Counted from the stretch's first letter, positions 20,944 through 33,480 are shown. The stretch is DNA of 64,000 nt from Centroberyx gerrardi (GCF_048128805.1 NC_135997.1:18036116-18100115); one strand, 5' to 3'. Numbers and translations: made by a program. Notes: generated by a model not told the origin, from the letters alone.

Positions 20944-22291
20944 CTGTGGAAAAAAATCATATTAAGAAATTTTACCAAATCATCAAGCACATTTTAGCAC
21001 ATTCAAGCACACGTGCATGTTTACATGTCCAGGAATCCCTCCGAGCTACCAGCTGACATTTCGTACCCACGAACATGACCCAGCAGGAGGGCCAAATGTG
21101 TGAAGGACAAAGAATAAATGTGCAGTTATGGTGGAGCAGCAAGACATAACAGGTGTCGATCTGTGTAAGGACTTAATGTTTTGTCGAAGTCAAAAGGTAA
21201 AGCACGAACGATTTGTCGCAAGCCTCCTACGATGAACGTTGGCTAGCATTTGACGTGTCATGACAGTCTCAGTCGATTTACAGCGTTATTTAATCTGACT
21301 TGCATGGGTTGTTTAGAATATATAAAAATCAGCTTAACGTGGAGATGTGGGTTGACTTATATCGTCGTTTGACTATGTTGTCCTTAAAGAAATAGTCTGC
21401 GCGGTAACGCTAAGCTAACTGCAAGCGCAAGGTCATAGCGCCCGGGACGAAATTATCACTGAAATACCTGTTGTTTGTGATAATACTGTACAAATCACAT
21501 GTTGGCACTGACTGAGACTGCATTTATAAGAGCGTATGATAAAGTATATAAACCAGTTATTTACTTTACGCACAACAAAACTGTCTTTCTTGCCAGCCGC
21601 TGTTAGCTAACTAGCTAGTAGCTAATGATTAGTAGCTCCTAGCTCCATCTCTCTCTTTCCGCACTGCCAATGTCACATCTACACAGTCGTCAGTTTCGGC
21701 TAAAATTATCGATTTATCTTTGACCATTGATGATACTTTGGCCGCATTTCTCGTTTTAATGCTAATCATTGGCACAGTGTGCGGTATTTCAGTCTGAAGA
21801 TACAGTAAATAAGAAATATAACCTACTGTCTCTTCCTTGCTCTCGTTCGCCGACACTCTAAAGGAAGTGTGACTGTGAACGGAAATACGTACGAGCAGGT
21901 CAGACGGAAACGCTAGCGGTATCCTTCCGGTCTACTTTACGGTACGAGTTACGCTTTACGATACTTCCATTCTGGTTTACGATACCACCGGTGCGGCAGA
22001 AACGAGTGGAAAGATTAGCTACTCCACAGGGTGGATTTTGTGATGCCGATTATCTTTCTTGGATAACAACACAATTTTGATTTTTGCAAACTGTAAGCTT
22101 TACATGTACCCGTTAGAAGGCATAGCGTCATCCACATACTCTGGGAGCAAGGTGACTGCTGTGTTAGATACCTACTTTTCATCGGGCATGATATTTAGCT
22201 AACGCTAGCAAGCAGCAATACTTCCACCTTTGTAGCCTGTCAACTGGCAGGAATCTGTCTAACCACCAATTCAGCTGATTTGGCCATAAAC
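20944..22291. promoter_or_regulatory. Head-to-head cox4i1/emc8 promoter interval
   Basis: cox4i1 (minus) and emc8 (plus) start 1.35 kb apart in divergent orientation, as in mammals, where EMC8 was first named COX4 neighbour. The part around 21.84-22.0 kb is richer in CpG and holds three ETS-like cores: AAGGAAGTG (21861), CCTTCCGG (21923) and ACTTCC (21963). ETS/GABP (NRF-2) sites are established regulators of COX4 promoters. The noncoding first exon of cox4i1 should lie here, but I cannot fix its borders. Confidence 0.6.
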
Positions 22292-23487
22292 ATGCCTATT
22301 ACACTGACAACTCAGGCTTACTGTAAAATGCTTTTACATGCTGCAAAATATCCTCACTGCGCCGTGAATGGGTTGCTGGTGGCAGAGAAAGTAAAGGAGA
22401 AAAAGAAAGACAGCCACTCTGCCCCAGTCCTGTGCGTGGACTGTGTCCCGCTGTTCCACGGTACTCTCGCCTTGGCACCAATGCTAGAAGTAGCTCTAAC
22501 ACTGGTAAGTAGCCGTCTGATGGAAATACACTTGAAGTTATTTCTCCTGTTCTGTGTCTGACTACAGCTGTATCTGTATTCTGCTCTGCTTCCATGTTGG
22601 CCTCATGACTCCTGCTCCAATCCCAGATTGATACTTGGTGTAAAGAAAATAGATATGTCATTGCTGGGTATTATCAAGCCAATGAGCGCACAAAGGACTT
22701 AAGGTAATACAAGCAAATGGACAACACGCCTTCATATTTCAGACCAGATTTTACAACCACCAGTGCTTACACAGGTGATAAACTCTAAACTCTACTCGAC
22801 TCCACTCAAAATACAAAATGTTTCTGCTCCTCAGACCCAACCAGGTTGCTGAAAAAGTGGCTGCCAGGATTACTGAGAACTTCAGCGAAGCAGCAATTGT
22901 CATGGTAGTAATAACTAATTTAGGCTCATGTTAAAGCTATACACACAGTTACTGTGTGTATAGCTTGTTGTTCACCAGCACAATAATGTCCAAGTGAGCT
23001 CTTGTAATTTTGTCTGTGCTTCTTTTCCTCAGGTGGACAGCAGCAGGTTGACAATGAGCTGTTTTGAGCCCATTGTGCTCATCTATGATCATCATGAAAA
23101 CAAGTGGAAAAGCAGAGATGTAAATCTGTAAGTGTCCTTGTCTGTCTTACTGCTACACCCTATGCACTGTGAGGCCAAAACTATAGACAGCTCAAGCACA
23201 CAGCTCTTGGCATACAAGCTCCTAGTGTTCTCTCAGTAACTTATAATGGTCAGGCAAAGCATTGTACATTGTGTTAGATATGTTTTAAGTGTTAATAGTA
23301 AAACTGAGGTCTTGGTGTGTGTTGCAGTGACTGTTTTGAGGACTGGCACGAGGCACAGAAGATCACGTCTGCTCTGCTAGAGGGCAGATCCTACGAGAAC
23401 CTGATCGACTTCGACAATCACCTGGATGACCTGAGGAACGACTGGACCAACCCTGTGATCAACAAGTCTGTGTTGGATCTGTGCTAA
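22292..23487 (+). CDS. emc8: ER membrane protein complex subunit 8
   Basis: Five exons: 22292-22504, 22627-22703, 22835-22904, 23033-23127 and 23328-23487. All have GT-AG borders and continuous phase, giving 204 codons plus TAA. The protein is an MPN/JAMM-like fold member (UPF0172 family). It starts [20 protein letters not shown] and contains [27 protein letters not shown] and a C-terminal [16 protein letters not shown] block, all matching EMC8/EMC9. The metal-binding JAMM motif is lacking, as is normal for this family. Known role: peripheral cytosolic subunit of the EMC, which inserts membrane proteins at the ER. The start at 22292 aligns with EMC8; an in-frame ATG four codons upstream (22280) is possible. 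The cox4i1 neighbour favours EMC8 over EMC9. Confidence 0.96.
22934..22966. repeat. Perfect 15-bp-arm inverted repeat
   Basis: AAGCTATACACACAG and its exact complement are separated by TTA, inside emc8 intron 3. It is too short to be a typical miRNA precursor. Confidence 0.85.
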
Positions 23488-26400
23488 GACTCTGAGTCAG
23501 GAGCGTCCTGGACACACACAAAGATATTGCTGCCAATTCAGCATGCATGATGCTACTTTAAGTGTAGCACGGGAATTCAAGTGCTGAATACAAAGTCTTT
23601 GTTCCAGTAAAAGGCTCTCATATTGACGAGAACTTGCGGAGCACCGACCCGTTAGGCCAAAATCTCTCAAGGGCAAGCGCGATACATGCACTGTTGGCAT
23701 ATGTGTACTCCCTCAGCAGATGACACTGAGGTGATTAAGGCAATTTTGTCTCGGAATGCAACTATTTTTTTCTTATTTTCTGCAATGGTTTGTGTTTGTT
23801 CATAGTTGTGTGCATAAATTTTAACTCTAGAGAATTCAATCTATTTTTTCCTCTTTCATTTTTCAGGGTTATTAGCCATGCAGAGATATAGTTATAAATT
23901 ATTAAAAATCTTAGGTAATGATTGTGCTACTGAGATATAACTAAGAAGATACGTTAAGTTCTTTATTAAAATTTTAGGTCTTTGTTTTCCCCCCCTTCTC
24001 AAAGGAAACAAAATTCACATATAGTACTGTAGTCCAACAATCTTGGACAGTTTCATCAATACTTTTGAGCATGAAAAAAAGGCTTGGACTCAGAGAGGAA
24101 AGATAGTCATTAAAGTTTCATCTTATCCGTCCTTATGTCACATGCCGTCATAAGTCCCTCTCTGGAGATGCACCAGCAATAATGAATAGGTGACTGACTC
24201 AAAGTTTTGTCTTATAGTAATGATAATGTTAACCCTAAAATTTCCACAATGTGAATCTCCTTTTATTGTCATTGGTGCAGCTTCAGAAAGTCGCTCTTAA
24301 CGATATAAGTTGGGAGTGTCGGCTCTTTAGTTTCTAGCTCTGGGAGACTTGTTCATGCTCACAAATCTAGACTGAACCTAGACGGAATATTGAATTCTGT
24401 TTTATCTTGGATGTTTGCTTTAAGAATTAGGCAGTAGTATTTATTCATGATTAATTGACCACCCTTAATAACCTAAATCCTGCTATTTGATAGGTAATAA
24501 ATTGAAATGCTTTATATAAAGGTACAGAAATAACTTTGTATTTGAGATTAGATTTAATCAGTAAGAACTAATTACTCTAAATCATTGTGAGAACTTCACA
24601 TATTTGTTTTTCTACAAAAATTGTATGAACTGAATGTACGATTAAAACAACTTTTGAAGTTAACTAAATCTTTGTCAAACTTATTTTATGCCATTCAGTG
24701 GAGTAGTTTGCTAGATGTGTCATTAGTTTGTTAAATGAAGAACTGTGAAAACATCAGACAACAGTCACATACACCAGCTCCATGGCTTCTGTTTTTTCAG
24801 CGGTCCATTTTGTTTGGATCAAAACAAGCCTCTTAATTATCAAGTATTGCTTTTATGACATTACTGCTGTACTTCATTAGGTAGCATACTGAACACTGAC
24901 ATGGGGAGTGGGGGTTACATGTAGAGCTCCAACGATTAATCGATTAGTTGTCAACTATTAAATTAATTGCCAACTATTTTGATAATCGATTAATCGGTTT
25001 GAGTAATTTTTTTAAGAAAAATAAGTCCAAATTCTCTGATTCCAGCTTCTTAAATGTGAATATTTTCTGTTTCTTTACGCCTCTATGACAGTAAACTGAA
25101 TATCTTTGGGTTGTGGACAAAACAAGACATTTGAGGACGTCATCTTGGGCTTTGGGAAACACTGATCGTCATTTTTCACCATTTTCAGACATTTTATAGA
25201 CCAAACAACTAATCGATTAATCGAGAAAATAATCGACAGTGAAGATAATCGTTAGTTGCAGCCCTAGTTTCATGGTACTATTATCTGCTACAATCTATGG
25301 TAATATCAAAGATCACTTCTGTATATTGGCAGTTGGCAACCAAATTATGACTGTTTTTTGATTAATTACTTAAAAAACTAAAGTCATAAAGAAAATACAG
25401 AAAAATAGAACACTATACCTTCAACCCCATACCTTCTATTTCAGTCTACTGACCACATCACTCAGACCCTTAGGTCTGAGATTATGGTAATCCCACCCTA
25501 AATTTGTTCTGATCATTCCCTGCTATTCCCTCAGAATCCAAAAACCTTGCCACAGCATTTATCTCTATATTCTGTCTGATTTTCTGCAAGTAAGAAACGT
25601 TGAGTTATCTAGGAAAATACAGTATGTTGACCTTTGTTCCCTTGCATGTTAACAATGTTTTCTCTTGGCTGGCTTCCAGGACCTTCCTCATGTCTCTTCA
25701 ATTCCTCATATGAAACCCTCCTCTCTCCTCACCTTTGCCCTCCCCCTCTCCATTCTTTCATGGATTTTCCTCTGACCTGCTTCACATGCTTCATTCCCTT
25801 GAGAATGTAGATACTTTGCCCGCTCTTTTTTCAGATGAAAATCCTTCACACATCAATGATCTTTAGGTCCTGAGCCGCCGGCCTCCTACATGCCCTGGAA
25901 ACACAGCCATATCTTGACACTTATGGCAAGTTGCTCTATCATTCATTCACCTGTGATTAAGAAACTGGCACCTAGCCTTGTGCCTATTATTTAATCACTG
26001 ACTAAATGATGCTACTAGCCACTAAAGGAAATTTACCGGATATTAGATATGCATCCTTGTTTCCTCATTTAAAGGTAACTATTGTTATTTTTACTTGATA
26101 GTTTTCTGTTGCAAATAACTAATAATTTCTGATTTATATCTTTGGCTGTTTCCAAATTAAACAGCTTTGTCATTGAACTCTGTGGATCGCTGGATAAGGG
26201 CTTCAGCTAAATGCCTTGAGCCTAAGCAAAGGAATACATGTTAATTAATAATAAATGTTAATCAAATAAGAATAAATGTTAATGTCAGATGGAGAAGTTA
26301 CCCCTTTGAGGTGCCAATGATAGCTGGGGCGCCCTCTTCTCTATCGCTTGGTAAATACTGCCACCAAGTGGCACTTACTTGTACCTGTGGCACTGTCACA

Positions 26401-26660
26401 TGACCTACTTCTTCCTTCCGGGGCAAACCAGGAGGAAAAATGCAGGAGCAGACAATTTCGTCATGACCAGCCGGCACCTGCGGCACCAGTGAACACAGTG
26501 GATTTCTGGAAAGGTTTAAATGTAGGGCTTACTTGTACTTGAAAACAAGTTTATGCACAAAACAGTACACAGTGTTCGCTGTCTTGTATCCCCCAAGTCT
26601 GACTGTCCATGACGGAATTGTCTCCTCCTTCGTTTTCCGTGTAGGTTCACGCAGGCTGCA
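23488..26660. other. emc8 3' UTR and emc8-gins2 intergenic region
   Basis: Probable emc8 3' UTR follows the stop; AATAAA at 24496-24501 and ATTAAA copies upstream are candidate poly(A) signals. One hAT MITE (24922-25266) is present. The rest is A/T-rich with no conserved frame. Confidence 0.5.
24922..25266. mobile_element. hAT MITE, ATTAATCGATTA family, copy 1
   Basis: Begins TAGAGCTCCAACGATTAATC and ends in the complement of TAGGGCTGCAACTAACGATT. Flanks GTTACATG and GTTTCATG agree at 7 of 8 bases. It is highly similar throughout to the copy at 41806-42170. Confidence 0.85.
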
Positions 26661-26669
26661 GCGCGGGAA
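26661..26669 (+). promoter_or_regulatory. E2F-like site upstream of gins2
   Basis: GCGCGGGAA (complement TTCCCGCGC) lies 59 bases upstream of the gins2 ATG. Replication-licensing genes are commonly E2F-controlled. This is a motif match only. Confidence 0.35.
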
Positions 26670-26727
26670 CATTTACAGGTTCATCACGGGTAAACTTTTC
26701 GGAAGCAAAATAATCTATCTAGCAAAT

Positions 26728-29700
26728 ATGGATCCCTCTGAGGTAGAGTTTCTTGCCGAGAAAGAGATGGTGAAGATTATACCAAATTTCAGCCTTGACA
26801 AAATCTATTTGATCGGGGTGAGTGAGTCGGTTCATTTGTTAAAACTAGTTTTAGAGGCTTAAAATTGGGTCTAGACCTAACACAGCTAGCTAACTAACGT
26901 TGATAGTTTGAGCTAGCGTTAACTGTCATGAAATATAAAGGTACGTTAATGTTATAGCTTTTGACCTGTCTACCTGAGTAACTTTGTGTTAACGTAACAC
27001 AGTAAGCTACATCACTACACTACACATAACGTTAGTCTGTGAGGATAGAGTCCATGTAGTCAGGTGCCTCTGTGTCGGCGAAGTGTTTTGTTTTGCACAA
27101 TCAAAACTTAATATTTCCGTCATTAGGGCGACCTGGGCCCCTTCAACCCTGGCCTGCCAGTTGACGTCCCTGTGTGGCTGGCTCTCAACTTGAAGCAGAG
27201 ACAGAAATGTAGAATCGTGCCTCCTGAGTGGATGGATGTTGGTAAGGTGGAAGCACTCCATATACAGTATGTGTACAGGTGCTTGAAGTCTTTTCTAAAG
27301 TGGTTAAATTAGTTGATTTGATACTTTCAGGGTTGGGGAAGTGCTTGAATTAAAAGAAATAAGCAATAGTTCACTAGTCAAACTCAAAACGTTGGAAGAA
27401 CATTTCTTCCTTTTAACACATAAATATTGGGTTAATGCAGTGGTTCTCAATCCTGGTCCTCAAGACCCATATTACTGGTGGTTTTCTATCCTACCTGCTA
27501 GTTAATTGCATTCACCTGCAGTCCCAGCTGTAACTAAGTCCCTGATTAGATGGCTAGAATGAAAACCAGCAGGGCTCCGAGTCCTGAGGACCAGGAACCA
27601 CTGGCTTAAGGACTTGATTGTGTTAACGCCATTAGCTGTTGTCATGATGAGAAATAAGCAATTTGATGAAATGATTTCCCTTCAAGCTGCACAGGCAAAT
27701 CGGTTATAACCTTTACATTATCACACATTTACACTTCAGACTCTGTGTAGTTTCCCACTACCCCTGTCAGACTTGGGCTATTGATTACTGAATATAAGTG
27801 TATTCATAGTATTCTGTTACATCATCACACGGCCATCTTGGTAGGAAAATAACAGGTGATTGTAATAAATTAACAGGTGATTACAATCAAATGACAAACA
27901 CAGCCAATGAGCTGTGTGTATTGTAAAGCGCCATATTGGTAGGAAATGCATGTGACATCATGGGAATACTATGAATAGCCTATGAGCTTCTATACTGTTC
28001 TCAGAATGCTTTTCATAATGCCTCTACTATTTCACACCACCAGGATAATGACTAATATTAAAAAAGCAGCAATGCAATTAAACGGAAAAGCATGAAAATC
28101 TCCAGAGTTGCAAGGTGCTGAAAATACTTTGACAAGCCTGGAAATGCTTTGACATTGTGACATGCCCCCCCCAAAAAATGTATTTAGACCCTTACTCTGT
28201 CTTGCCTGATGCTGATGCTGTTTTCCAATGGGTGCAGATAAGCTGGAGGAGATACGGGAGCTTGAGAAGAAAGAGGATGCCTTTACGCCTGTTCCCAGTC
28301 CTTATTATATGGAGTTGACCAAACTGCTACTAAACCAGTGAGTAAAGCATAGAGTGTAGGAAGTGTATTATAAACCAACGAGTACAGCGTTCATAGCGGT
28401 TCATATGTGACATTGCGCTCCGATCTCCTGTGTGTGTGTGTGTGTGTGTGCGCGTGTGCGTGTGTGTGATGCTCTACCTTACATGAGGGTTTGTGTGTTT
28501 CTGCAGCGCATCTGACAACATTCCTAAAGCAGATGAGATCCGGACGCTGGTGAAAGACATCTGGGACACGCGCATCGCCAAACTCCGCCTCTCCGCCGAC
28601 AGCTTCATCAGCCAGCAGGAGGCTCACGCCAAGGTAACCAGCTGTCATGCCACATCTTATATCTGCTGTCTAGGGCTATACACATGATCATGTATAATTG
28701 TATATTATGTATTTAGTTTCCACAAGTATTATTCATAGAATATTGGTAATTTGGCTACATTTAATTTAATTTAGAATGCCCACTGTAGTTAAAACAGTCA
28801 AGATGTTGTTAGATGCAAATAATTATCGGTGATTCAATATTCATCTAAATTGTAAAACTAATCCACTTAGCAAAGCTTTTTCGTCCCTAATTGACACTTT
28901 TGGCTTTACTCAGTTGGTTCACGAACAGACCCACTCTAGCGGCAACACTCTTGATCTGGTCCTCGCTCGTGGTATTAACGTGTCAGACTTAGAAGTTTTG
29001 CCGTATCCACCGGCATTATCAGATCATTATCTCATAAAATTTCAAATTGCTCTGCCCTGTCGGCATTCCAATCCTGTTGATACCTACAGCATCCGCCGTA
29101 TTGATACTTCGACAACTACAAAACTCGCTGATCTCCTACCTAAAACTCTTGCCTCTCTCCCTGAACGAATTGGTTCCCTCGACGAGTTCACGGATAACTT
29201 CAACTCTATTCTAACTGTCTCGCTTGACTCTGTTGCGCCCCTACTCATAAAAACCCGCCGTCTAAAGAAACCGTCGCCCTGGTTCACTGATGAAACTCGT
29301 GCACAAAAACAGGCGTGTAGAAAGCTAGAACGCAAATGGCGGTTATCCAAACTCGAGGTCTTTCGACTAGCTTGGAGCGATAGCCTATTGACTTACAAGC
29401 GTACGCTCTCCGCCACTAGGGCCTCCTACTACTCAGATCTTATTAACACTAATAAAAATAACCCGAAGTTTCTATTTGACACGGTAGCAAAACTTACTCG
29501 CAAACCCTCCCCTGTAGCGAGCTCTCAGTTTACCGCGAATGACTTTCTTAATTTCTTCAATCACAAAATTGACTGTATTAGAGATGAAATTAGCAATTCT
29601 TTACCCACCGAGGGCGTTGATCCCTCTCCTATTCGTGCATTAGCCGCAATAGAGACCACCGCCGTACTCTCGCAATTTGAGACTGTCTCCTTAGACACCT

Positions 29701-31989
29701 TCTCTAAATTAGTACTTTCCTCTAAATCCATAACCAGCTTATCTGACCCTCTTCCTGCTAAGTTGGTTAAGGAACTTCTCCCAATATTAGGCCCCTCCCT
29801 ACTCAATATCATTAACACCTCTCTCTCCTCTGGCATTGTGCCCTCGTTCTTCAAATCAGCCATAATTAAACCTCTGCTCAAAAAATCCAACCTTGATCCT
29901 GATGATCTTAATAACTTTAGACCAATCTCCAATCTCCCCTTCCTCTCTAAAGTCTTGGAAAGAATAGTTTCTACCCAACTAACTGACTACCTCTCGTGTA
30001 ATAGTCTCTTCGAACCCTTTCAATCTGGTTTTAGGTCTCTACATAGCATTGTCCCTAGAATCAAGAAAAAATCAGCAGGCAGTAGAGCTTTCTCCTACCG
30101 AGCTCCCTATCTCTGGAACCAGCTACCTCTTACAGTCAGGGAAGCTAATTCTGTCGAAATCTTCAAATCTAGACTCAAAACCTATCTTTTCTCGCAATCA
30201 TATGACCTACCTTAGCACCGCTGGCCTGGGCTCGTCACAGTCTTCTCTCTTACCCTAGCCTAGACAGTATTTATATAGAAATTTGCCGTTGGGAACATAA
30301 GCATAGGGATGCCCTCTGGCTACACTGTGTCTAATCACTTCCTATCTGCTGTCTGTATGAGCGTGTCTGTGCCCAAATACGTCTGGGTCTTGTGCTGCTT
30401 CTGCACAGCTCTGTGTGTGTGTGTGCGCGGCTGGTTTTCTCCTCCCTTTCTCAGATTCCTCTGACCCTGATGGTCTTCGGTGCTGGCCTTAGTCCCATCC
30501 CTGACGCTGCTCCCACCTGGATCTCTCTCTCTCCGTGTGTTCGTTGTCTTTGTGTGTACCTGTCTCTCCCCCCTTTCTCAGACTCCGGTGCAGTGCAGCG
30601 GTCGCCAGTGCATGCCTTAGTCCCATCCCTGCTGCCGCTCCCACCCGATGTGCTCTGACTCCGTGTGTTCTGTGTGCAGCTGCTTCTCTCCCCTTCCTCA
30701 GACTCCGGTCCAGTGCTCCACCTGCCAGTGGACAGGTGTTGCTCCGGCCGGTCGTCGGCGCCGGCCCGGTCCTGCTCCCACCCAACGTGTCTGTCTTGTG
30801 TTCTGCTGTTGCTGCTTCTCCCCTTACTCTCTCCCCCTTTCAGACTCCGGTGCAGTCCAGTGGTCGTCAGCGCCGGCCTCGGTCCCTTCCCACATCCCTG
30901 ATGCTGCTGCCCCCTTTTGTGTCTCTGACCCTGTGTGTTCTGTTTGCAGCTGTTTCCCTCCTTCTTCTTTACGTGTGTGTGTGTCTGGGTGTGTTGTGTG
31001 TGTGTACGCGGCTTCCTCTCTCTCCTCCTCTCTGACTCCAGGTGTTCTACCTGGCAGTGACGGGTGCTGCCCTGGCTCTTCGTCGTCAGTGCTGCCTTGC
31101 TCTTCCTTTCCGCCGCTCCCTCCTGGACGCTGATTTACGACTGCTGCCCTCGCTCCTTTACTGCTGGCCTCAGCCCCCCCTCACCGCCGCATGCTCCTCC
31201 CCTTCTTTTGTCTCTCTCTGTTTTCTCTTGTCATCATTGTTGCCCATGACTCTGTCAATGTTTTGCCCGGCACCTATTGCACACTAAGCCGTCCCGGGGG
31301 GGGGGATCCCTATCTGCCTCAGCCCACCCAAGGTTTCTTCCAAGTTTTTTCCTGGGAGTTTTTCCTTGTGTGCATTTAGGGTCTAAGGCTGGGGTGCTGG
31401 GTAGGTTAGGCTATATAGAATAGGTAGATTGTTTGTCTCGCTAAATCTGCTCCTACCTACCTTGTGTTTTTCATCATGCTGTCCTACAAAATTTTGTTTA
31501 CCACTGATTGTGTTTAGTTAGACCTAGCTAGACACATTCTCTGTAAAGCCCTCTGAGACATGCTTGTGATAAAGGGCTATATAAATAAATAAACTTGACT
31601 TGACTTGACTCAAATAGGGCGCTAAAATAATTTGTTAGCTAAATTATCAAGATTAATAATTGTTATTAATAATTGTGATCACAATATGATTATCACGTTA
31701 GCCCCCTATTGTGTAGCCGTACTGATTTCGGCTTCACTGTTACATTAGGTAGATATAAACACAAGCGTGCATAGCAGACCGTCATCAGAGAAAGACACTT
31801 GTTTTTTTTATTCAAGTCAGCATGTGTCACACCTCACCCATCGTCTCTTTTCCTCTGTAGCTGGACAACCTGACTCTGATGGAGATCAACACCACACGGG
31901 CGTTCCTTCTGGACTCTCTCAACTGTATGTACAAACTACGTTCCAATCTGCAACCTGCTTCCAGTAAGGGAAAAGCCCTCGACTATTGA
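26728..31989 (+). CDS. gins2: DNA replication complex GINS protein PSF2
   Basis: Five exons: 26728-26817, 27127-27241, 28238-28337, 28507-28633 and 31861-31989. Phases match across all GT-AG borders and give 186 codons plus TGA (human 185 aa). The product begins [20 protein letters not shown]. It has the GINS B-domain/A-domain organisation, with [18 protein letters not shown] (about 33-50), [18 protein letters not shown] (61-78) and the helical A-domain [20 protein letters not shown] (106-125). Known role: subunit of the GINS tetramer that joins CDC45 and MCM2-7 to form the CMG helicase in the nucleus. Upstream in-frame ATGs exist in the 5' leader (from 26533), but family alignment fixes the start at 26728. 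The last intron (3.2 kb) is enlarged by an L2-type LINE in the sense orientation. Confidence 0.97.
27438..27603. mobile_element. hAT-like MITE (CAGTGGTTCTCAA ends)
   Basis: Left end CAGTGGTTCTCAATCCTGGT; the right end is the complement of CAGTGGTTCCTGGTCCTCAG. Length 166 bp. Flanks GGTTAATG and GCTTAAGG agree at 6 of 8, so the target duplication is weak. It lies in gins2 intron 2. Confidence 0.6.
27801..27977. repeat. Inverted repeat pair, possible MITE
   Basis: TATTCATAGTATTC at 27801-27814 is exactly inverted at 27964-27977, with partly symmetrical sequence between (ATCATCACACGGCC, GTGACATCATGGG). The length (about 177 bp) suits a small MITE in gins2 intron 2. The class is unknown. Confidence 0.45.
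28914..30215 (+). pseudogene. L2-type LINE ORF2 remnant with RT core deleted in frame
   Basis: The frame contains the end of the endonuclease ([26 protein letters not shown]), the linker with [18 protein letters not shown], and RT blocks 0-2 ([44 protein letters not shown]). From about 30,045 it jumps directly to the C-terminal block ([16 protein letters not shown] ... [10 protein letters not shown]). The catalytic aspartates (FADD-type motif) are missing. The joint is in frame, so the 433-codon frame stays open. No activity is expected. The ATG at 28914 is not a natural start. Confidence 0.8.
30390..31290 (+). repeat. Degenerate tandem repeats in LINE 3' region
   Basis: Units of roughly 120-145 bp share a TTTCTCAGACTCCGGTGCAG-like start (about 30,570, 30,690, 30,830 and a weaker one at 31,025), then GTC.TC.GCGCCGGCC-like and GTGTTCTGT.TGCAGCTG blocks. 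C/T bias leaves several plus-strand frames open here; none has a recognisable domain. Confidence 0.6.
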
Positions 31990-33480
31990 GCAGCAGGGTC
32001 AAGGCCTGCTGACCAGGCGTGGGTCTAGTCTCAAGGTGGACCAGCATTGAGAAGGCTGGGCTAACAGCCTTGGACTGAGGTTTGTGGGTCAAGGCCCATG
32101 CTTACTGACCAGAGCCTTGATTACTGAAGAGACTGTTTTCTTGAGAATGGAGTTATCCACAATCTTTTTGTTACCAGAATTGCTCAGCCAGTTAAGGGGC
32201 TGTATTCTTTTCTGGAGGGAGATGTGTGACGTCTGAATAGTGCTTATTGAAAGAATATTGGCTATATATATGCTGTTTGCAATATGTGCATATTTAATTT
32301 CATTTAGGATGCCCACTGAAAACTGTCAACAGTCACATATGTGTCAATATCTCTGAGACAGGCCAATATATAGAAAAATGTATATATGTGTGTATATGTG
32401 TTTACAATTGTCATGTTTTTCCCCCCGCAACCTCAAGAAAACGCTACACTATGTTTCATTTTCTGTTCCACATTACAGTAAGAGATCCGCATGTATGTGG
32501 TTTAACACCTCTAGTGTTGGTATGTGCTATTTTTAGCGCTAGTCAGGAACAGAAACTTGTACATGTCCTCTGCAGAAAAACAACTGTTTGTTTGATATGC
32601 ATACAGAAATGTGATAAACAGCCTTGACTTTGAACAATTTGAATATTTCATAAAGTTTTCCTGGATGAATGGCATTATGCAGCATTGATGGACTGATTGA
32701 GGCTCATTAAAAGGAAGATTCACCTGCAGAATTGTGGTATAAGAAAAGAGAAGTGTATATATAAACCTTTACCCTGTGTCATGCATGGATATCTGACAAT
32801 GTTCTTTACAGCAGAGGAACAATGAATTTCAGATGACTGCAGAAACACGAAGGAGTGCTCATCTAGCTTGAAGTAGTCACGACAACTTCAAGAAACAGCA
32901 AGTAATGAGAGAGCAGCAGGAAAATGCAGTTCCCACTCCTTTAGTCCTTTAACATTTTTCAGGGTATGTATAGCCTATGCAAAACATTTATTCAATTTAC
33001 TCAAATTACTTACAAATTAAAACCAGTGGTATCATAATGCTGGTTGGCGGAATGATTTTTAAGGTGACATGCATTTTACATTTTTTTGTAAATTCATAAA
33101 TTCACGGATCTATTTGTAGAGCCCTTTAACACTAGTAAGGGTCCCGCAGGTTTTGAAACAATTCGTTACTGTGCATTTTTGGTGACGTTTTAGAGAGGGA
33201 TTATTAGGAATATTATGCTGTGTCTGGCTAATAATTCCAAAGCATAGCCTATGCGTCTGATTTCAATATATAGATTTTTTTTGCTGCATTTTGATACAGT
33301 AAACAATATTAGAAAGATTAGGACATCCCAGATTGCCCTTTTCTACCACCACCCAAAAATGGAAAAGTTTTTGTTTAACATTTTTGAAATATTTTATTTT
33401 CTTTTTTGTCTGAAATCACAGCCATATATTCATAAATACCTAATTACTACATTCAACAAAGAATATATTACATTACAATG
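31990..33480. other. gins2-gse1 convergent intergenic region
   Basis: gins2 (plus) and gse1 (minus) converge here. The region is A/T-rich. A CATAAA variant near 32,650 could serve gins2 polyadenylation. No conserved frame is visible. Confidence 0.4.

Larger units (their letters stand above)
28820..31608 (+). mobile_element. 5'-truncated, internally deleted L2-type LINE in gins2 intron 4
   Basis: The coding part starts within the endonuclease: GGTGATTCAATATTCAT near 28830 is a GDFNIH motif with one base lost. It runs on through [12 protein letters not shown] and [10 protein letters not shown] into a 433-codon open frame. A C/T-rich 3' region with degenerate tandem repeats follows, then GGGAGTTTTTCCTTGT and the terminal AAGGGCTATATAAATAAATA with (CTTGA)n at 31,590-31,608. 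The intron splice sites are untouched. Confidence 0.8.

Noticed and set aside
26533-26862. 109-codon frame starting upstream of gins2
   Set aside because: Only the part from 26728 aligns with PSF2. The upstream part is 5' leader, and the end reads through the donor at 26818.
30535-31133. Several plus-strand frames of 78-166 codons rich in Leu, Pro and Cys
   Set aside because: They lie in the C/T-rich tandem repeats of the LINE 3' region. The same bias opens three frames at once, and no domain is present.
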